Positions 50,378-58,921 of a stretch of DNA of 64,000 bases are shown piece after piece. Both the position numbers and the translations under genes were made by a program. Every line of letters begins with the position of its first letter. The stretch's first letter is position 1. Below the pieces are notes generated by a model that saw nothing but the letters and a program-made list of their open reading frames with translations, ran no database searches and had not been told where the DNA came from. Source of the DNA: Streptomyces griseoincarnatus (GTDB taxonomy: Bacteria; Actinomycetota; Actinomycetes; Streptomycetales; Streptomycetaceae); assembly GCA_014649575.1 (NCBI GenBank), contig BMTH01000011.1, forward strand, positions 1-64,000. The letters run 5' to 3'.

Positions 50378-52063
50378 CTAGAACTCCCCCGTCCGGTCGG
50401 TCCGCAGCCGCTCCAGCACCAGCAGAGCCACGGCGCACACGATCATCAGAATCGTCGACAGGGCCATCGCCTGCCCGTAGTTGAGGTCCCCGGGCCGTCC
50501 CAGCAGCCGTGCCACGGCCACCGGCAGGGTGGGGTTGTCCGGCCGCGCGATGAACACCGTCGCCCCGAACTCCCCCAGCGACACCGCGAAGGCGAACCCG
50601 GCGGCGATCAGCAGCGCCCGCCGCACCAGCGGCAGGTCCACCTCCCGCCACGCCCGCCACGGCGACGCCCCCAGCACCGACGCCGCCTCCCGCAGCCGCA
50701 CGTCCACCGCGCGCAGCACCGGCAGCATGGTCCGTACGACGAAAGGGACGCCGACCAGCGCCTGCGCGAGCGGCACCAGGATCCAGGAGGCGCGCAGGTC
50801 CAGCGGGGGTTCGTCGAGGGCGATGAGGAAGCCGAAGCCCACGGTCACCGCGGACACGCCGAGGGGCAGCATCAGCAGCGCGTCGAAGCCGCGCACCAGC
50901 CGTCCCGCGTCCCGCCGGGTCAGCGCGACGGCGGCGAGACCGCCGATCACCACGGCGATCACGGTGGCGGTGACGGCGTAGCGCAGGGAGTTGCCGATCG
51001 CCTCGATCGGGGCGACCAGGAAGACGCCGCCGTCCGCCTCGGTCAGCGCCCGGTAGTAGGCGAGGCCGGCACCGCCGAAGGACCGCTGCACCAGCACGGC
51101 GAGCGGCAGCAGCAGGAGGACGACGACCGTGGCGACGACTCCGCCGAGCAGCGCCCACTGCCCGGCCCCGCGCGGGCGGCGGGCGGTCACCGAGGCGTCG
51201 ACCAGCCTCAGCGCGGTCTCCCGGCGCCGCACGGTCCAGGCGTGCAGGGCGAGGATCGCGCCGACGGCGACGAACTGGATCAGCGTGAGGACGGCGGCCG
51301 TGGACAGGTCGAAGAGGTCGGCGGTCTGCCGGTAGATCTCCACCTCCAGGGTGGAGAAGGCGGGTCCGCCGAGGATCTGCACCACGCCGAACGACGTGAA
51401 GGTGAAGAGGAAGACCATCAGCGCGGCGGCGGCCACGGCGGGCGCGAGCGCCGGGAGGGTCACGGTCCGCCAGGCGGTGAGGCGGGAGGCGCCGAGCATC
51501 CGCGCGGCCTCCTCCTGCCGCGGGTCGAGCTGCGCCCACAGCCCGCCCACGGTACGGACGACGACGGCGTAGTTGAAGAAGACATGGGCGAGGAGGATCG
51601 CCCAGACCGTGGTGTCCAGGCGCACGCCCCACAGCTCGTCCAGCAGCCCGCCGCGCCCGACGAGCGCCATGAACGCCGTGCCGACGACGACCGTCGGCAG
51701 CACGAAGGGCACGGTGATCACCGCGCGCAGCACCTGTCTGCCGGGGAAGTCGAAGCGGGCCAGGGCGTAGGCGCCGGGCAGGGCGATCACCAGGGTGAGG
51801 GCCGTGGAGAGGAGCGCCTGCCAGGTGGTGAACCACAGCACCTGGCGGATGTCGGACTGCGCGAGCACGTCCACGATCCGCCCGGGCTGCCAGCCGCCGT
51901 CGGCCTTCAGCCCCCGGGCGACGATCGCGGCGACCGGATAGGCGAAGAAGACGGCGAAGAACGCGGCCGGCACGGCCATGAGGCCGAGCCGGGCCGCGTT
52001 CCGGCGCCACCAGCCGGGGCGGCCCGGGCTCGCCTCGGGCGGGCTCACGTCGGGCGGGGTCAC
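50378..52063 (-). CDS. Thiamine ABC transporter permease (ThiP-like, fused two-domain)
   Basis: A permease of 561 residues with about twelve membrane segments in two homologous halves. Each half has an EAA-type loop (RQEEAARMLGASRLTAWRTV and LREAASVLGASPWRAWREV). This is the fused layout of ThiP/FbpB-type importers. The start is a GTG at 52063 that overlaps the lipoprotein stop by 4 bp (GTGA); a GTG-preceding ATG at 52096 is less likely. Iron(III) transport is excluded mainly by the TPP riboswitch upstream. Confidence 0.88.
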   Translation of the reverse strand: MTPPDVSPPEASPGRPGWWRRNAARLGLMAVPAAFFAVFFAYPVAAIVARGLKADGGWQPGRIVDVLAQSDIRQVLWFTTWQALLSTALTLVIALPGAYALARFDFPGRQVLRAVITVPFVLPTVVVGTAFMALVGRGGLLDELWGVRLDTTVWAILLAHVFFNYAVVVRTVGGLWAQLDPRQEEAARMLGASRLTAWRTVTLPALAPAVAAAALMVFLFTFTSFGVVQILGGPAFSTLEVEIYRQTADLFDLSTAAVLTLIQFVAVGAILALHAWTVRRRETALRLVDASVTARRPRGAGQWALLGGVVATVVVLLLLPLAVLVQRSFGGAGLAYYRALTEADGGVFLVAPIEAIGNSLRYAVTATVIAVVIGGLAAVALTRRDAGRLVRGFDALLMLPLGVSAVTVGFGFLIALDEPPLDLRASWILVPLAQALVGVPFVVRTMLPVLRAVDVRLREAASVLGASPWRAWREVDLPLVRRALLIAAGFAFAVSLGEFGATVFIARPDNPTLPVAVARLLGRPGDLNYGQAMALSTILMIVCAVALLVLERLRTDRTGEF

Positions 52064-53145
52064 TTCAGTACGAGCGAGGTCCACGACTTGACCCACTGGT
52101 CACGGTTCTCGGCGATCTTCGCCGGGTCCATGGTCCGCGGCTCCTTCGCCTGCGGCCCGAACTTCACGAACTCCTCCGGCACCTGGGCGCCCTCACGCAC
52201 CGGGTAGACGAACATGTTGAGCGGCATGTCCTCCTGGAAGGTCTCGCCGACCATGAAGTCCAGCAGCGCCTTGCCACCCTCGGGGTTCTCGGCGTTGTTC
52301 AGCAGGCCCGCGTACTCCACCTGCCGGAAGCAGGTGCCCTCGGCGACGCCGGTGGGCGCCGTGTCGGGCCGCGGGTCGGCGTAGATCACCTCGGCGGGCG
52401 GCGAGGAGGCGTACGACACGACGAGCGGGCGGTCGGCCTTGGCCTTCTTGCCGCCGGCCGAGCCGGAGAACTCCTCGTTGTACGCCTGCTCCCAGCCGTC
52501 GACGACCTTGACGCCGTTGTCCTTGAGCTTCCCCCAGTAGCTCTCCCAACCGTCGTCCCCGTACTCGGCGACGGTGCCGAGCAGGAAGCCGAGACCGGGC
52601 GAGGAGGTGGCGGCGTTCTCGACGACGAGGAGATCCTTGTAGGCGGGCTTGACGAGGTCGTCGAGGGATTCGGGCGGGGTCAGCTTCTTCTTCTCGAACC
52701 ACGCCTTGTCGTAGTTGACGCAGACGTCACCGGTGTCGACGGGGGTGACCCGGTGCTTGTCCTCGTCGACCCGGTACTCGGGCAGGATCAGGTCGGAGCC
52801 CTTGGCTTCGTAGGACTGGAAGAGGCCGTTGTCGAGGGCGCGGGACAGCAGGGTGTTGTCGACGCCGAAGAAGACGTCGCCCTGGGGGTTGTCCTTGGTC
52901 AGGATCGCCTTGTTCACGGCCTGCCCGGCGTCGCCGTCCTCGAGGACCTTGAGCTTGTAGCCGGACTGCTTCTCGAAGGCGGCGACGACGTCCTCGGACA
53001 CGGCCCACGAGTTGTGACTGACGAGGGTCACCGTCTTGGAGCCCTCGCCGCTGCCGCCGCCGTCCCCGCCGGACGACCCGCAGGCGGACAGCGTGACGAG
53101 CCCCAGCCCGACGGCCAGGACGGTGACCTTCTTGGTGATGCCCAC
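52060..53145 (-). CDS. Thiamine-binding lipoprotein (TbpA-like)
   Basis: A solute-binding protein of 361 residues. The lipobox VTLSAC places the lipidated Cys at 22, followed by a Gly/Ser linker. The mature domain opens TVTLVSHNSWAVSEDV and contains DVFFGVDNTLLSRAL and VVVSYASSPPAEVIY-type segments usual in thiamine-binding TbpA. The start is a GTG at 53145 with AGGAGG 6 nt upstream. The 209-bp leader carries a TPP riboswitch and two hairpins, so expression should fall when thiamine pyrophosphate is plentiful. Confidence 0.9.
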   Translation of the reverse strand: MGITKKVTVLAVGLGLVTLSACGSSGGDGGGSGEGSKTVTLVSHNSWAVSEDVVAAFEKQSGYKLKVLEDGDAGQAVNKAILTKDNPQGDVFFGVDNTLLSRALDNGLFQSYEAKGSDLILPEYRVDEDKHRVTPVDTGDVCVNYDKAWFEKKKLTPPESLDDLVKPAYKDLLVVENAATSSPGLGFLLGTVAEYGDDGWESYWGKLKDNGVKVVDGWEQAYNEEFSGSAGGKKAKADRPLVVSYASSPPAEVIYADPRPDTAPTGVAEGTCFRQVEYAGLLNNAENPEGGKALLDFMVGETFQEDMPLNMFVYPVREGAQVPEEFVKFGPQAKEPRTMDPAKIAENRDQWVKSWTSLVLK

Positions 53146-53153
53146 TTGATTCC

Positions 53154-53217
53154 TCCTGGAGTGACCAGGAAGAGACGCGGCCCTGCCCGGGATCCCCGGT
53201 CGGGGCCCGGGCAGGGC
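53154..53217 (-). promoter_or_regulatory. Riboswitch expression platform: strong hairpin and Shine-Dalgarno stem
   Basis: On the mRNA a perfect 12-bp stem (53206-53217 with 53180-53191) follows the aptamer and could terminate transcription. Closer to the gene a TCCTGG/CCAGGA stem (about 53154-53170) covers part of the AGGAGG of the thiamine-binding protein. Either or both may give the off state. Confidence 0.6.
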
Positions 53218-53234
53218 GCAACAGCTCGAGTGAT

Positions 53235-53325
53235 GACCGATCTCCCTACCCAGAATGACCTGGGCCAGGTTCGGAGGGTCTGCGGCCGGTGCCGCACTCT
53301 CAGCGCTGTGGCGCTCCCCTGTCGG
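53235..53325 (-). promoter_or_regulatory. TPP riboswitch (THI element)
   Basis: The minus strand shows the conserved blocks in order: GGGGAGCGCC, GCTGAGAGTGCGGC (CTGAGA at 53303-53298), GCAGACCCTCCGAACCTG, and a final CATTCTGGGTAGGGAG. Together they form the five-helix aptamer that binds thiamine pyrophosphate. It lies directly upstream of the thiamine ABC operon. Confidence 0.93.
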
Positions 53326-53353
53326 AATATGCAGATGTGTTGACGCCGGTCAG
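53326..53353 (-). promoter_or_regulatory. Promoter of the riboswitch-controlled operon
   Basis: CTGACC (53353-53348), a 16-nt spacer and CATATT (53331-53326) place transcription start near 53318, just before the aptamer. Confidence 0.45.
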
Positions 53354-53354
53354 A

Positions 53355-54461
53355 CTACCGCTCGGTGGCGGCGAGCTGACCACACGCCCCGTCGATCTCC
53401 TGACCACGGGTGTCCCGGATCGTCACCGGCACACCGTGCGCGGCGATCGCCTCGACGAACGCCTTCTCGTCCTCGGGCCGCGACGCGGTCCACTTGGAGC
53501 CGGGCGTCGGGTTGAGCGGGATGAGGTTGACGTGCACGGGACGCCCCTTGAGCAGCCGCCCGAGCCGGTCACCGCGCCACGCCTGGTCGTTGATGTCCCG
53601 GATCAGCGCGTACTCGATGGACAGCCGGCGCCCGGACTTCGCCGCGTACTCGAACCCGGCGTCGAGCACCTCGCGCACCTTCCACCGCGTGTTCACGGGG
53701 ACGAGGGTGTCGCGGAGCTCGTCGTCGGGGGCGTGCAGCGAGATCGCCAGCCGGCATTTGAAGCCCTCGTCGGAGAACCGGTGGATGGCCGGGACGAGCC
53801 CCACCGTCGACACGGTGATCCCGCGCTGCGACAGGCCGAGGCCGTCGGGCTCGGGGTCGGTGAGGCGGCGGATGGCGCCGACGACGCGGTTGTAGTTGGC
53901 GAGGGGCTCGCCCATGCCCATGAACACGATGTTGCTGAGCCGCGCGGGCCCGCCGGGAACCTCGCCCTCGCGGAGCGCCCGCATGCCGTCGACGATCTGG
54001 TGCACGATCTCGGCGGTGGACAGGTTCCGGTCCAGCCCCGCCTGCCCGGTCGCGCAGAACGGGCAGTTCATGCCGCAGCCGGCCTGCGAGCTGATGCACA
54101 TGGTGACCCGGTCCGGGTACCGCATCAGCACGGACTCGACGAGCGTCCCGTCGAACAGCTTCCACAGCGTCTTGCGGGTCGTCCCCTGGTCGGTGGACAG
54201 GTGCCGCACGACGCTCATCAGCTCGGGAAGCAGCGCTTCCTGCAGCTTGCCGCGCGAACCGGCGGGGATGTCGGTCCACTGCTCCGGATCGTGCGCGTAC
54301 CGCGCGAAGTAGTGCTGCGAGAGCTGCTTGGCACGGAACGGCTTCTCACCGACCGCGACAACCGCCTCCTTGCGCTCGGCAGGCGTGAGATCGGCAAGAT
54401 GCCGCGGCGGCTTCTTGACTCCGCGCGGCGCGACGAATGTAAGTTCTCCGGGCTTAGGCAT
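53355..54461 (-). CDS. rlmN: RlmN, 23S rRNA (adenine-2503-C2) methyltransferase
   Basis: A radical-SAM enzyme of 368 residues. The Fe-S cysteines are C129, C133 and C136 in AGCGMNCPFC. GMGEPLANYNRV and the resolving-cysteine region near the C-terminus (DIDGACGQLAATER) complete the pattern. It makes 2-methyladenosine at A2503 of 23S rRNA and A37 of some tRNAs. The start at 54461 (MPKPGELTF) is preferred to an upstream ATG. Confidence 0.93.
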   Translation of the reverse strand: MPKPGELTFVAPRGVKKPPRHLADLTPAERKEAVVAVGEKPFRAKQLSQHYFARYAHDPEQWTDIPAGSRGKLQEALLPELMSVVRHLSTDQGTTRKTLWKLFDGTLVESVLMRYPDRVTMCISSQAGCGMNCPFCATGQAGLDRNLSTAEIVHQIVDGMRALREGEVPGGPARLSNIVFMGMGEPLANYNRVVGAIRRLTDPEPDGLGLSQRGITVSTVGLVPAIHRFSDEGFKCRLAISLHAPDDELRDTLVPVNTRWKVREVLDAGFEYAAKSGRRLSIEYALIRDINDQAWRGDRLGRLLKGRPVHVNLIPLNPTPGSKWTASRPEDEKAFVEAIAAHGVPVTIRDTRGQEIDGACGQLAATER

Positions 54462-54634
54462 GGCTGTACCAGTGTCGCAGATCCGGATGGGTGAGCTGCG
54501 GGTGTCGTCCGCCACGGCTGTCCTCAGGGGTCGCCACCGGTCGCTGCTGGGCGGCCTTGGACGACCGAAGGACGGCTGATCACGTCCCGTAATCAGGTCG
54601 CGCCTTGGTGGAGCCGCGTCCTACTCTGCGCGCC

Positions 54635-56047
54635 ATGGCAAAAGCACCCGTTCTCACACCCCGTGCTGACGACTTCCCCCGCTGGTACCAAGATCTGGTC
54701 GGCAAGGCCGAACTGGCCGACAACGGGCCGGTGCGCGGCACCATGGTCGTACGACCGTACGGATACGGCCTGTGGGAGCGGATGCAGCAGGAGGTGGACG
54801 CCCGGATCAAGGCGGCCGGCGCGCAGAACGCGTACTTTCCGCTCTTCATCCCGCAGTCGTACCTGACGAAGGAGGCCGAGCACGTCGAGGGCTTCGCGCC
54901 CGAACTGGCCGTGGTCACGCATGGCGGAGGCAAGGAGCTGGAAGAGCCCGTCGTCGTCCGCCCCACGTCCGAGACGATCGTCAACGACTACTTCTCCAAG
55001 TGGGTGCAGAGCTACCGCGACCTTCCGCTGTTGATCAACCAGTGGGCGAACGTGGTCCGCTGGGAGCTGAGGCCGCGGGTGTTCCTCCGCACGACGGAAT
55101 TCCTGTGGCAGGAGGGCCACACGGCACACGCCACCTACGAGGACGCCCGGGACTACGCCTCACGCATCCATCAGGAGGTGTACGCCGACTTCTTGCAGAA
55201 CGTCCTCGCCATGGATGTCGTACCGGGCCGCAAGACGGCCAGGGAGCGGTTCGCCGGCGCGATCAACACGCTCACCCTGGAAGGCATGATGGGCGACGGC
55301 AAGGCCCTCCAGCTGACCACAAGCCACGAACTGGGCCAGAACTTCGCCAAGGCGTTCGAGACGCGCTATCTGTCGAAGGACGGCCGTGAGGAATACGTCT
55401 GGCAGACGTCGTGGGGTTCCACGACCCGGATGGTCGGCGCACTGGTGATGATGCACGGCGACGATGACGGCCTTCGCGTCCCGCCGCGTCTGGCCCCGGT
55501 TCAGGTGGTCGTCGTGGCCGTCAAGGGCGACGACGCGGTCCTGGACACGGTCCGCGGGATCGGTGACCGGCTGAAGACGGCTGGTGTCCGCGTACACGTC
55601 GACGACCGCACCGACACGCCGTTCGGCCGCCGTGCGGTCGACTGGGAGCTCAAGGGGGTGCCGGTACGCATCGAGGTCGGGCCGCGTGACGTGGAGAGCG
55701 GGACCGCCGTGCTGGTCCGCCGCGTAACCGGGACCAAGGAGCCGACGCCGATCGGGGCACTGTCCGAGATCCTGCCCACGGTGCTGGAGGACGACCAGGC
55801 GCTTCTGCTGGCGCAGTCACGTGAGCGTCGCACCGACCGCACCGTCGAGGTGACCACGGTCGAGGAGGCTGCGGAGGCGGCGAGCACCGGCTGGGCGCGC
55901 ATCGCGTGGGAGACGCTGGGCGTGGAGGGTGAGGCAATCCTCGCCGAACAGGGCGTCACCGTGCGGTGCCTGGTCGCCGCGGACGGTTCCGTTCCCGAGA
56001 GCGACGACCAGCCTGGCAACATCGCCGTCGTGGCACGCGCCTACTGA
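54635..56047 (+). CDS. proS: Prolyl-tRNA synthetase, archaeal/eukaryotic type
   Basis: A class II synthetase of 470 residues charging tRNA-Pro. GPVRGTMVVRPYGYGLWERM, the TXE motif VRPTSETIV, motif 2 RTTEFLWQEGHTAHAT (from R152) and motif 3 GALVMMHGDDDGLRVPP mark the archaeal/eukaryotic (ProS type 3) class. It lacks the roughly 180-residue editing insertion of bacterial enzymes. It ends in AY; a C-terminal Tyr folding to the active site is a feature of this class. In S. coelicolor, as I recall, a bacterial-type proS lies just beyond ispG, so this is probably a second copy. It sits alone between rlmN and cdsA. Confidence 0.9.
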   Translation: MAKAPVLTPRADDFPRWYQDLVGKAELADNGPVRGTMVVRPYGYGLWERMQQEVDARIKAAGAQNAYFPLFIPQSYLTKEAEHVEGFAPELAVVTHGGGKELEEPVVVRPTSETIVNDYFSKWVQSYRDLPLLINQWANVVRWELRPRVFLRTTEFLWQEGHTAHATYEDARDYASRIHQEVYADFLQNVLAMDVVPGRKTARERFAGAINTLTLEGMMGDGKALQLTTSHELGQNFAKAFETRYLSKDGREEYVWQTSWGSTTRMVGALVMMHGDDDGLRVPPRLAPVQVVVVAVKGDDAVLDTVRGIGDRLKTAGVRVHVDDRTDTPFGRRAVDWELKGVPVRIEVGPRDVESGTAVLVRRVTGTKEPTPIGALSEILPTVLEDDQALLLAQSRERRTDRTVEVTTVEEAAEAASTGWARIAWETLGVEGEAILAEQGVTVRCLVAADGSVPESDDQPGNIAVVARAY

Positions 56048-56112
56048 CCCGCAACCGCCTCCGTCAGGTCCGCGCCGCGACCGCGGGTCGTGATCGGCAT
56101 GCACACAGACTT

Positions 56113-56143
56113 TGGGCCCCCGTCCCAGCCGGACGGGGGCCCA
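56113..56143. terminator. Bidirectional terminator between proS and cdsA
   Basis: A perfect 13-bp stem (56113-56125 with 56131-56143, 5-nt loop) between convergent genes. Confidence 0.8.
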
Positions 56144-56169
56144 GGAGTCATGGCACCAGGGGCGGGATC

Positions 56170-57294
56170 TCAGCTCGTGCCCACGAAGATCGCCAGCAGC
56201 AGCCACACCACCGGCGCCGTCGGCAGGAGGGAGTCCAGGCGGTCCATGATGCCGCCGTGGCCCGGCAGCAGCGTGCCCATGTCCTTGATGCCGAGGTCGC
56301 GCTTGATCATCGACTCGCCGAGGTCACCCAGCGTGGCGCTCGCGGCGACCGCGAGGCCCAGCAGCAGGCCCTGCCACCACTGGCCGTCCTCGATGAGGAA
56401 CTGCATGCACAGCGCGCCCGCCACCATCGAGAAGCCGATCGCGCCCAGCAGGCCCTCGCGGGTCTTGCCGGGGCTGATGCGCGGGGCGAGCTTGTGCTTG
56501 CCGAAGCGCCAGCCGACCGCGTACGCACCGGTGTCGCTCACCACGGTGAGCAGCAGGAAGGTCAGCACGCGCCAGGGGCCGTCCTCGGCCTTCAGCAGCA
56601 TCGCGACGAACGTCGCCAGGAAGGGGACGTAGAACGCCGCGAAGACGCCCGCCGTGACGTCCTTGAGATAGCCCGCCGGCGGCGCCGTCATGCGCCACAC
56701 CAGCACCGCCAGCGTGGTCAGCGCCATGGCGACCCACGCGCCCTCCGCGCCCCGGGCGTACCCGGCGACGACCATGGCGGCCCCGCCGAGCGCCAGCGGG
56801 ACGAGGGGCGCCTTGATCCCCTTGCGCTCGTCCAGCCGCGTCGTCAGCTCCCACAGGCCCACCACGACGGCGACCGCGATCACCCCGACGAAGACGGCCT
56901 TCACGAAGAACAACGACGCGACGATCACCGCGCCGAGTCCGACGCCGACGCCTATCGCCGCGCCGAGGTCCCGCCCCGCGCTCTTCTTCTGCGGTGCGGG
57001 GGCCGGCTGCGGGGCGTGGGGCATGGGCTCCGGATTCTGCGGCACCTCCCCCGGCAAGGGGCGGGCCCGCGTCGGCTCGTCTCGGAACAGGGGGCCGCTC
57101 AGCCGAGCAACCCCCCGGTCCGCATCCTGGTCTCCGCCGTGTTCGGGTACATCGGGCACGATGGGCATGGGCCGCGTCTGCTGTGCTTGGTGCGCATCGT
57201 ACGCGGGACCCGCCGGGACAGCTCCCCGGCCGGGTCCCTGGTCGGACGGCCCCCAGTACCCGGTCTGCGGCGTCCCCCAGGAAGAGTCGTTCAT
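56170..57294 (-). CDS. cdsA: Phosphatidate cytidylyltransferase
   Basis: A membrane enzyme of 374 residues that makes CDP-diacylglycerol from phosphatidic acid and CTP. A disordered, Pro-rich N-terminus of about 105 residues precedes eight or so membrane segments. The family signature lies at about 325-351 (SATLGDLGESMIKRD, DMGTLLPGHGGIMDRLDS). The ATG shares its A with the frr stop (TGATG), so it is coupled to ribosome recycling factor. The long N-terminus is common in Streptomyces CdsA. Confidence 0.92.
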   Translation of the reverse strand: MNDSSWGTPQTGYWGPSDQGPGRGAVPAGPAYDAHQAQQTRPMPIVPDVPEHGGDQDADRGVARLSGPLFRDEPTRARPLPGEVPQNPEPMPHAPQPAPAPQKKSAGRDLGAAIGVGVGLGAVIVASLFFVKAVFVGVIAVAVVVGLWELTTRLDERKGIKAPLVPLALGGAAMVVAGYARGAEGAWVAMALTTLAVLVWRMTAPPAGYLKDVTAGVFAAFYVPFLATFVAMLLKAEDGPWRVLTFLLLTVVSDTGAYAVGWRFGKHKLAPRISPGKTREGLLGAIGFSMVAGALCMQFLIEDGQWWQGLLLGLAVAASATLGDLGESMIKRDLGIKDMGTLLPGHGGIMDRLDSLLPTAPVVWLLLAIFVGTS

Positions 57295-57854
57295 CAGACC
57301 TCGAGCAGCTCCGCTTCCTTGTGCTTCAGAAGCTCGTCCACCTGGGCGACGTACTTCGCCGTGGTGTCGTCGAGCTCCTTCTCCGCACGGCGGCCCTCGT
57401 CCTCGCCGACCTCGCCGTCCTTGATCAGCTTGTCGATGGCTTCCTTGGCCTTGCGGCGCACGGAGCGGATCGAGATCTTCGCGTCCTCGCCCTTGCCCTT
57501 GGCGACCTTGATGTACTCGCGCCGCCGCTCCTCGGTCAGCTCGGGGAACACCACTCGGATGATGTTGCCGTCGTTGCTCGGGTTGACGCCCAGGTCGGAG
57601 TCACGGATCGCCTGCTCGATGTTGCGCAGGGCGCTCTTGTCGAACGGGGTCACCACGGCCATGCGCGGCTCGGGCACGGAGAACGAGGCCAGCTGGTTGA
57701 TCGGCGTCGGCGCGCCGTAGTAGTCGGCCACGATCTTGTTGAACATCGCCGGGTGCGCACGGCCGGTGCGGATCGCGGCGAAGTCCTCCTTGGCGACCAC
57801 GACGGCCTTCTCCATCTTCTCCTCGGCCTCGAGGAGGGTCTCTTCGATCACCAC
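57294..57854 (-). CDS. frr: Ribosome recycling factor
   Basis: A soluble protein of 186 residues that, with EF-G, splits post-termination ribosomes. The three-helix bundle with the middle beta/alpha domain is clear: FAAIRTGRAHPAMFNKI, YYGAPTPINQLASFSVPEPR and GNIIRVVFPELTEERRREY. GTG start. It lies between pyrH (117-bp gap) and cdsA (1-bp overlap), the universal actinobacterial order. Confidence 0.95.
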   Translation of the reverse strand: MVIEETLLEAEEKMEKAVVVAKEDFAAIRTGRAHPAMFNKIVADYYGAPTPINQLASFSVPEPRMAVVTPFDKSALRNIEQAIRDSDLGVNPSNDGNIIRVVFPELTEERRREYIKVAKGKGEDAKISIRSVRRKAKEAIDKLIKDGEVGEDEGRRAEKELDDTTAKYVAQVDELLKHKEAELLEV

Positions 57855-57971
57855 TTGCTCCTGCGTGTCTTGAGTAGGCCCGGCTGCGGTCCTCGGTCGG
57901 GGCGGCGGCCGGCTGCGTCGCGTCTTCTTCCTGCACGGTTCACGACCGGCAGGACATTGTCCATCCCCCGG

Positions 57972-58730
57972 TCAGTCGCGCCCGGCCTGGTCGCCCACCA
58001 GCGTGCCGATCTTCTCACCCTTGACGGCGCGGGCGATGTTGCCCTCCTTGAGGAGTTCGAACACGACGATCGGCAGGTTGTTGTCACGGCAGAGGGTGAC
58101 GGCCGTGGCGTCGGCGACCTTGAGGTTCCGGGTGATGACCTCGCCGAAGCCGAGGGCGTCGAACTTGACGGCGTCGGGGTTGGTCTTGGGGTCGGAGTCG
58201 TAGACCCCGTCGACACCGTTCTTGCCCATGAGCAGCGCCTCGGCGTCGATCTCGAGGGCGCGCTGCGCGGCGGTGGTGTCGGTGGAGAAGTACGGCATGC
58301 CCATACCGGCGCCGAAGATGACCACGCGGCCCTTCTCCAGGTGGCGCACGGCGCGCAGCGGGATGTAGGGCTCGGCGACCTGGCCCATGGTGATGGCGGT
58401 CTGCACGCGGCAGTCGACGCCCTCCTTCTCCAGGAAGTCCTGGAGGGCCAGGCAGTTCATCACCGTGCCGAGCATGCCCATGTAGTCGGAGCGGGCGCGG
58501 TCCATGCCGCGCACCTGGAGCTCGGCTCCGCGGAAGAAGTTGCCGCCGCCGATCACGATCGCGATCTCCGCGCCGTCCCGTACGACGGCCGCGATCTCAC
58601 GGGCGATGGCGTGCACCACGTCGGGATCGACGCCCAGGCCTCCGCCACCGGAGAAGGCCTCTCCGGACAGCTTCAGCAGAAACCGGCCGCGCACTTTGCC
58701 GTCGTCGCTCTTCTCAGCCTTGGTCGTCAT
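57972..58730 (-). CDS. pyrH: UMP kinase
   Basis: An amino-acid-kinase-fold enzyme of 252 residues phosphorylating UMP to UDP. LLKLSGEAFSG, VIGGGNFFRG, MDRARSDYMGMLGTVMN and GTGM-region equivalent FGAGMGMPYFSTDT are all present. It precedes frr on the same strand and is separated from tsf by a hairpin at 58771-58818, so it probably has its own promoter there. Confidence 0.95.
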   Translation of the reverse strand: MTTKAEKSDDGKVRGRFLLKLSGEAFSGGGGLGVDPDVVHAIAREIAAVVRDGAEIAIVIGGGNFFRGAELQVRGMDRARSDYMGMLGTVMNCLALQDFLEKEGVDCRVQTAITMGQVAEPYIPLRAVRHLEKGRVVIFGAGMGMPYFSTDTTAAQRALEIDAEALLMGKNGVDGVYDSDPKTNPDAVKFDALGFGEVITRNLKVADATAVTLCRDNNLPIVVFELLKEGNIARAVKGEKIGTLVGDQAGRD

Positions 58731-58770
58731 GGTCGAATCCCGCCTCTTTCACGTGTTGCACATACGAAGA

Positions 58771-58818
58771 AGGCCATTGCCGGTGGGGCGTGGTTCGCAT
58801 CCCATGCGGCAATGGCCT
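58771..58818 (-). terminator. Terminator after tsf
   Basis: A perfect 12-bp outer stem (58771-58782 with 58807-58818) with an inner TGGG/CCCA stem lies about 100 bp after the tsf stop. Confidence 0.7.
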
Positions 58819-58921
58819 CCTCGTCAGATCTGCTGTCGCCCGGCACGCGCGCGTGCGTGGACGCGTGTCCGAACGACTGCTGTCGACCCTATCGGGGTCG
58901 CGCGCCCGTCGCGGTGCGGAC

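Noticed and set aside
50378..53145. Iron(III) importer identity for the ABC operon
   Set aside because: The permease layout would fit an iron transporter, but the TPP riboswitch upstream and the TbpA-like binding protein point to thiamine.
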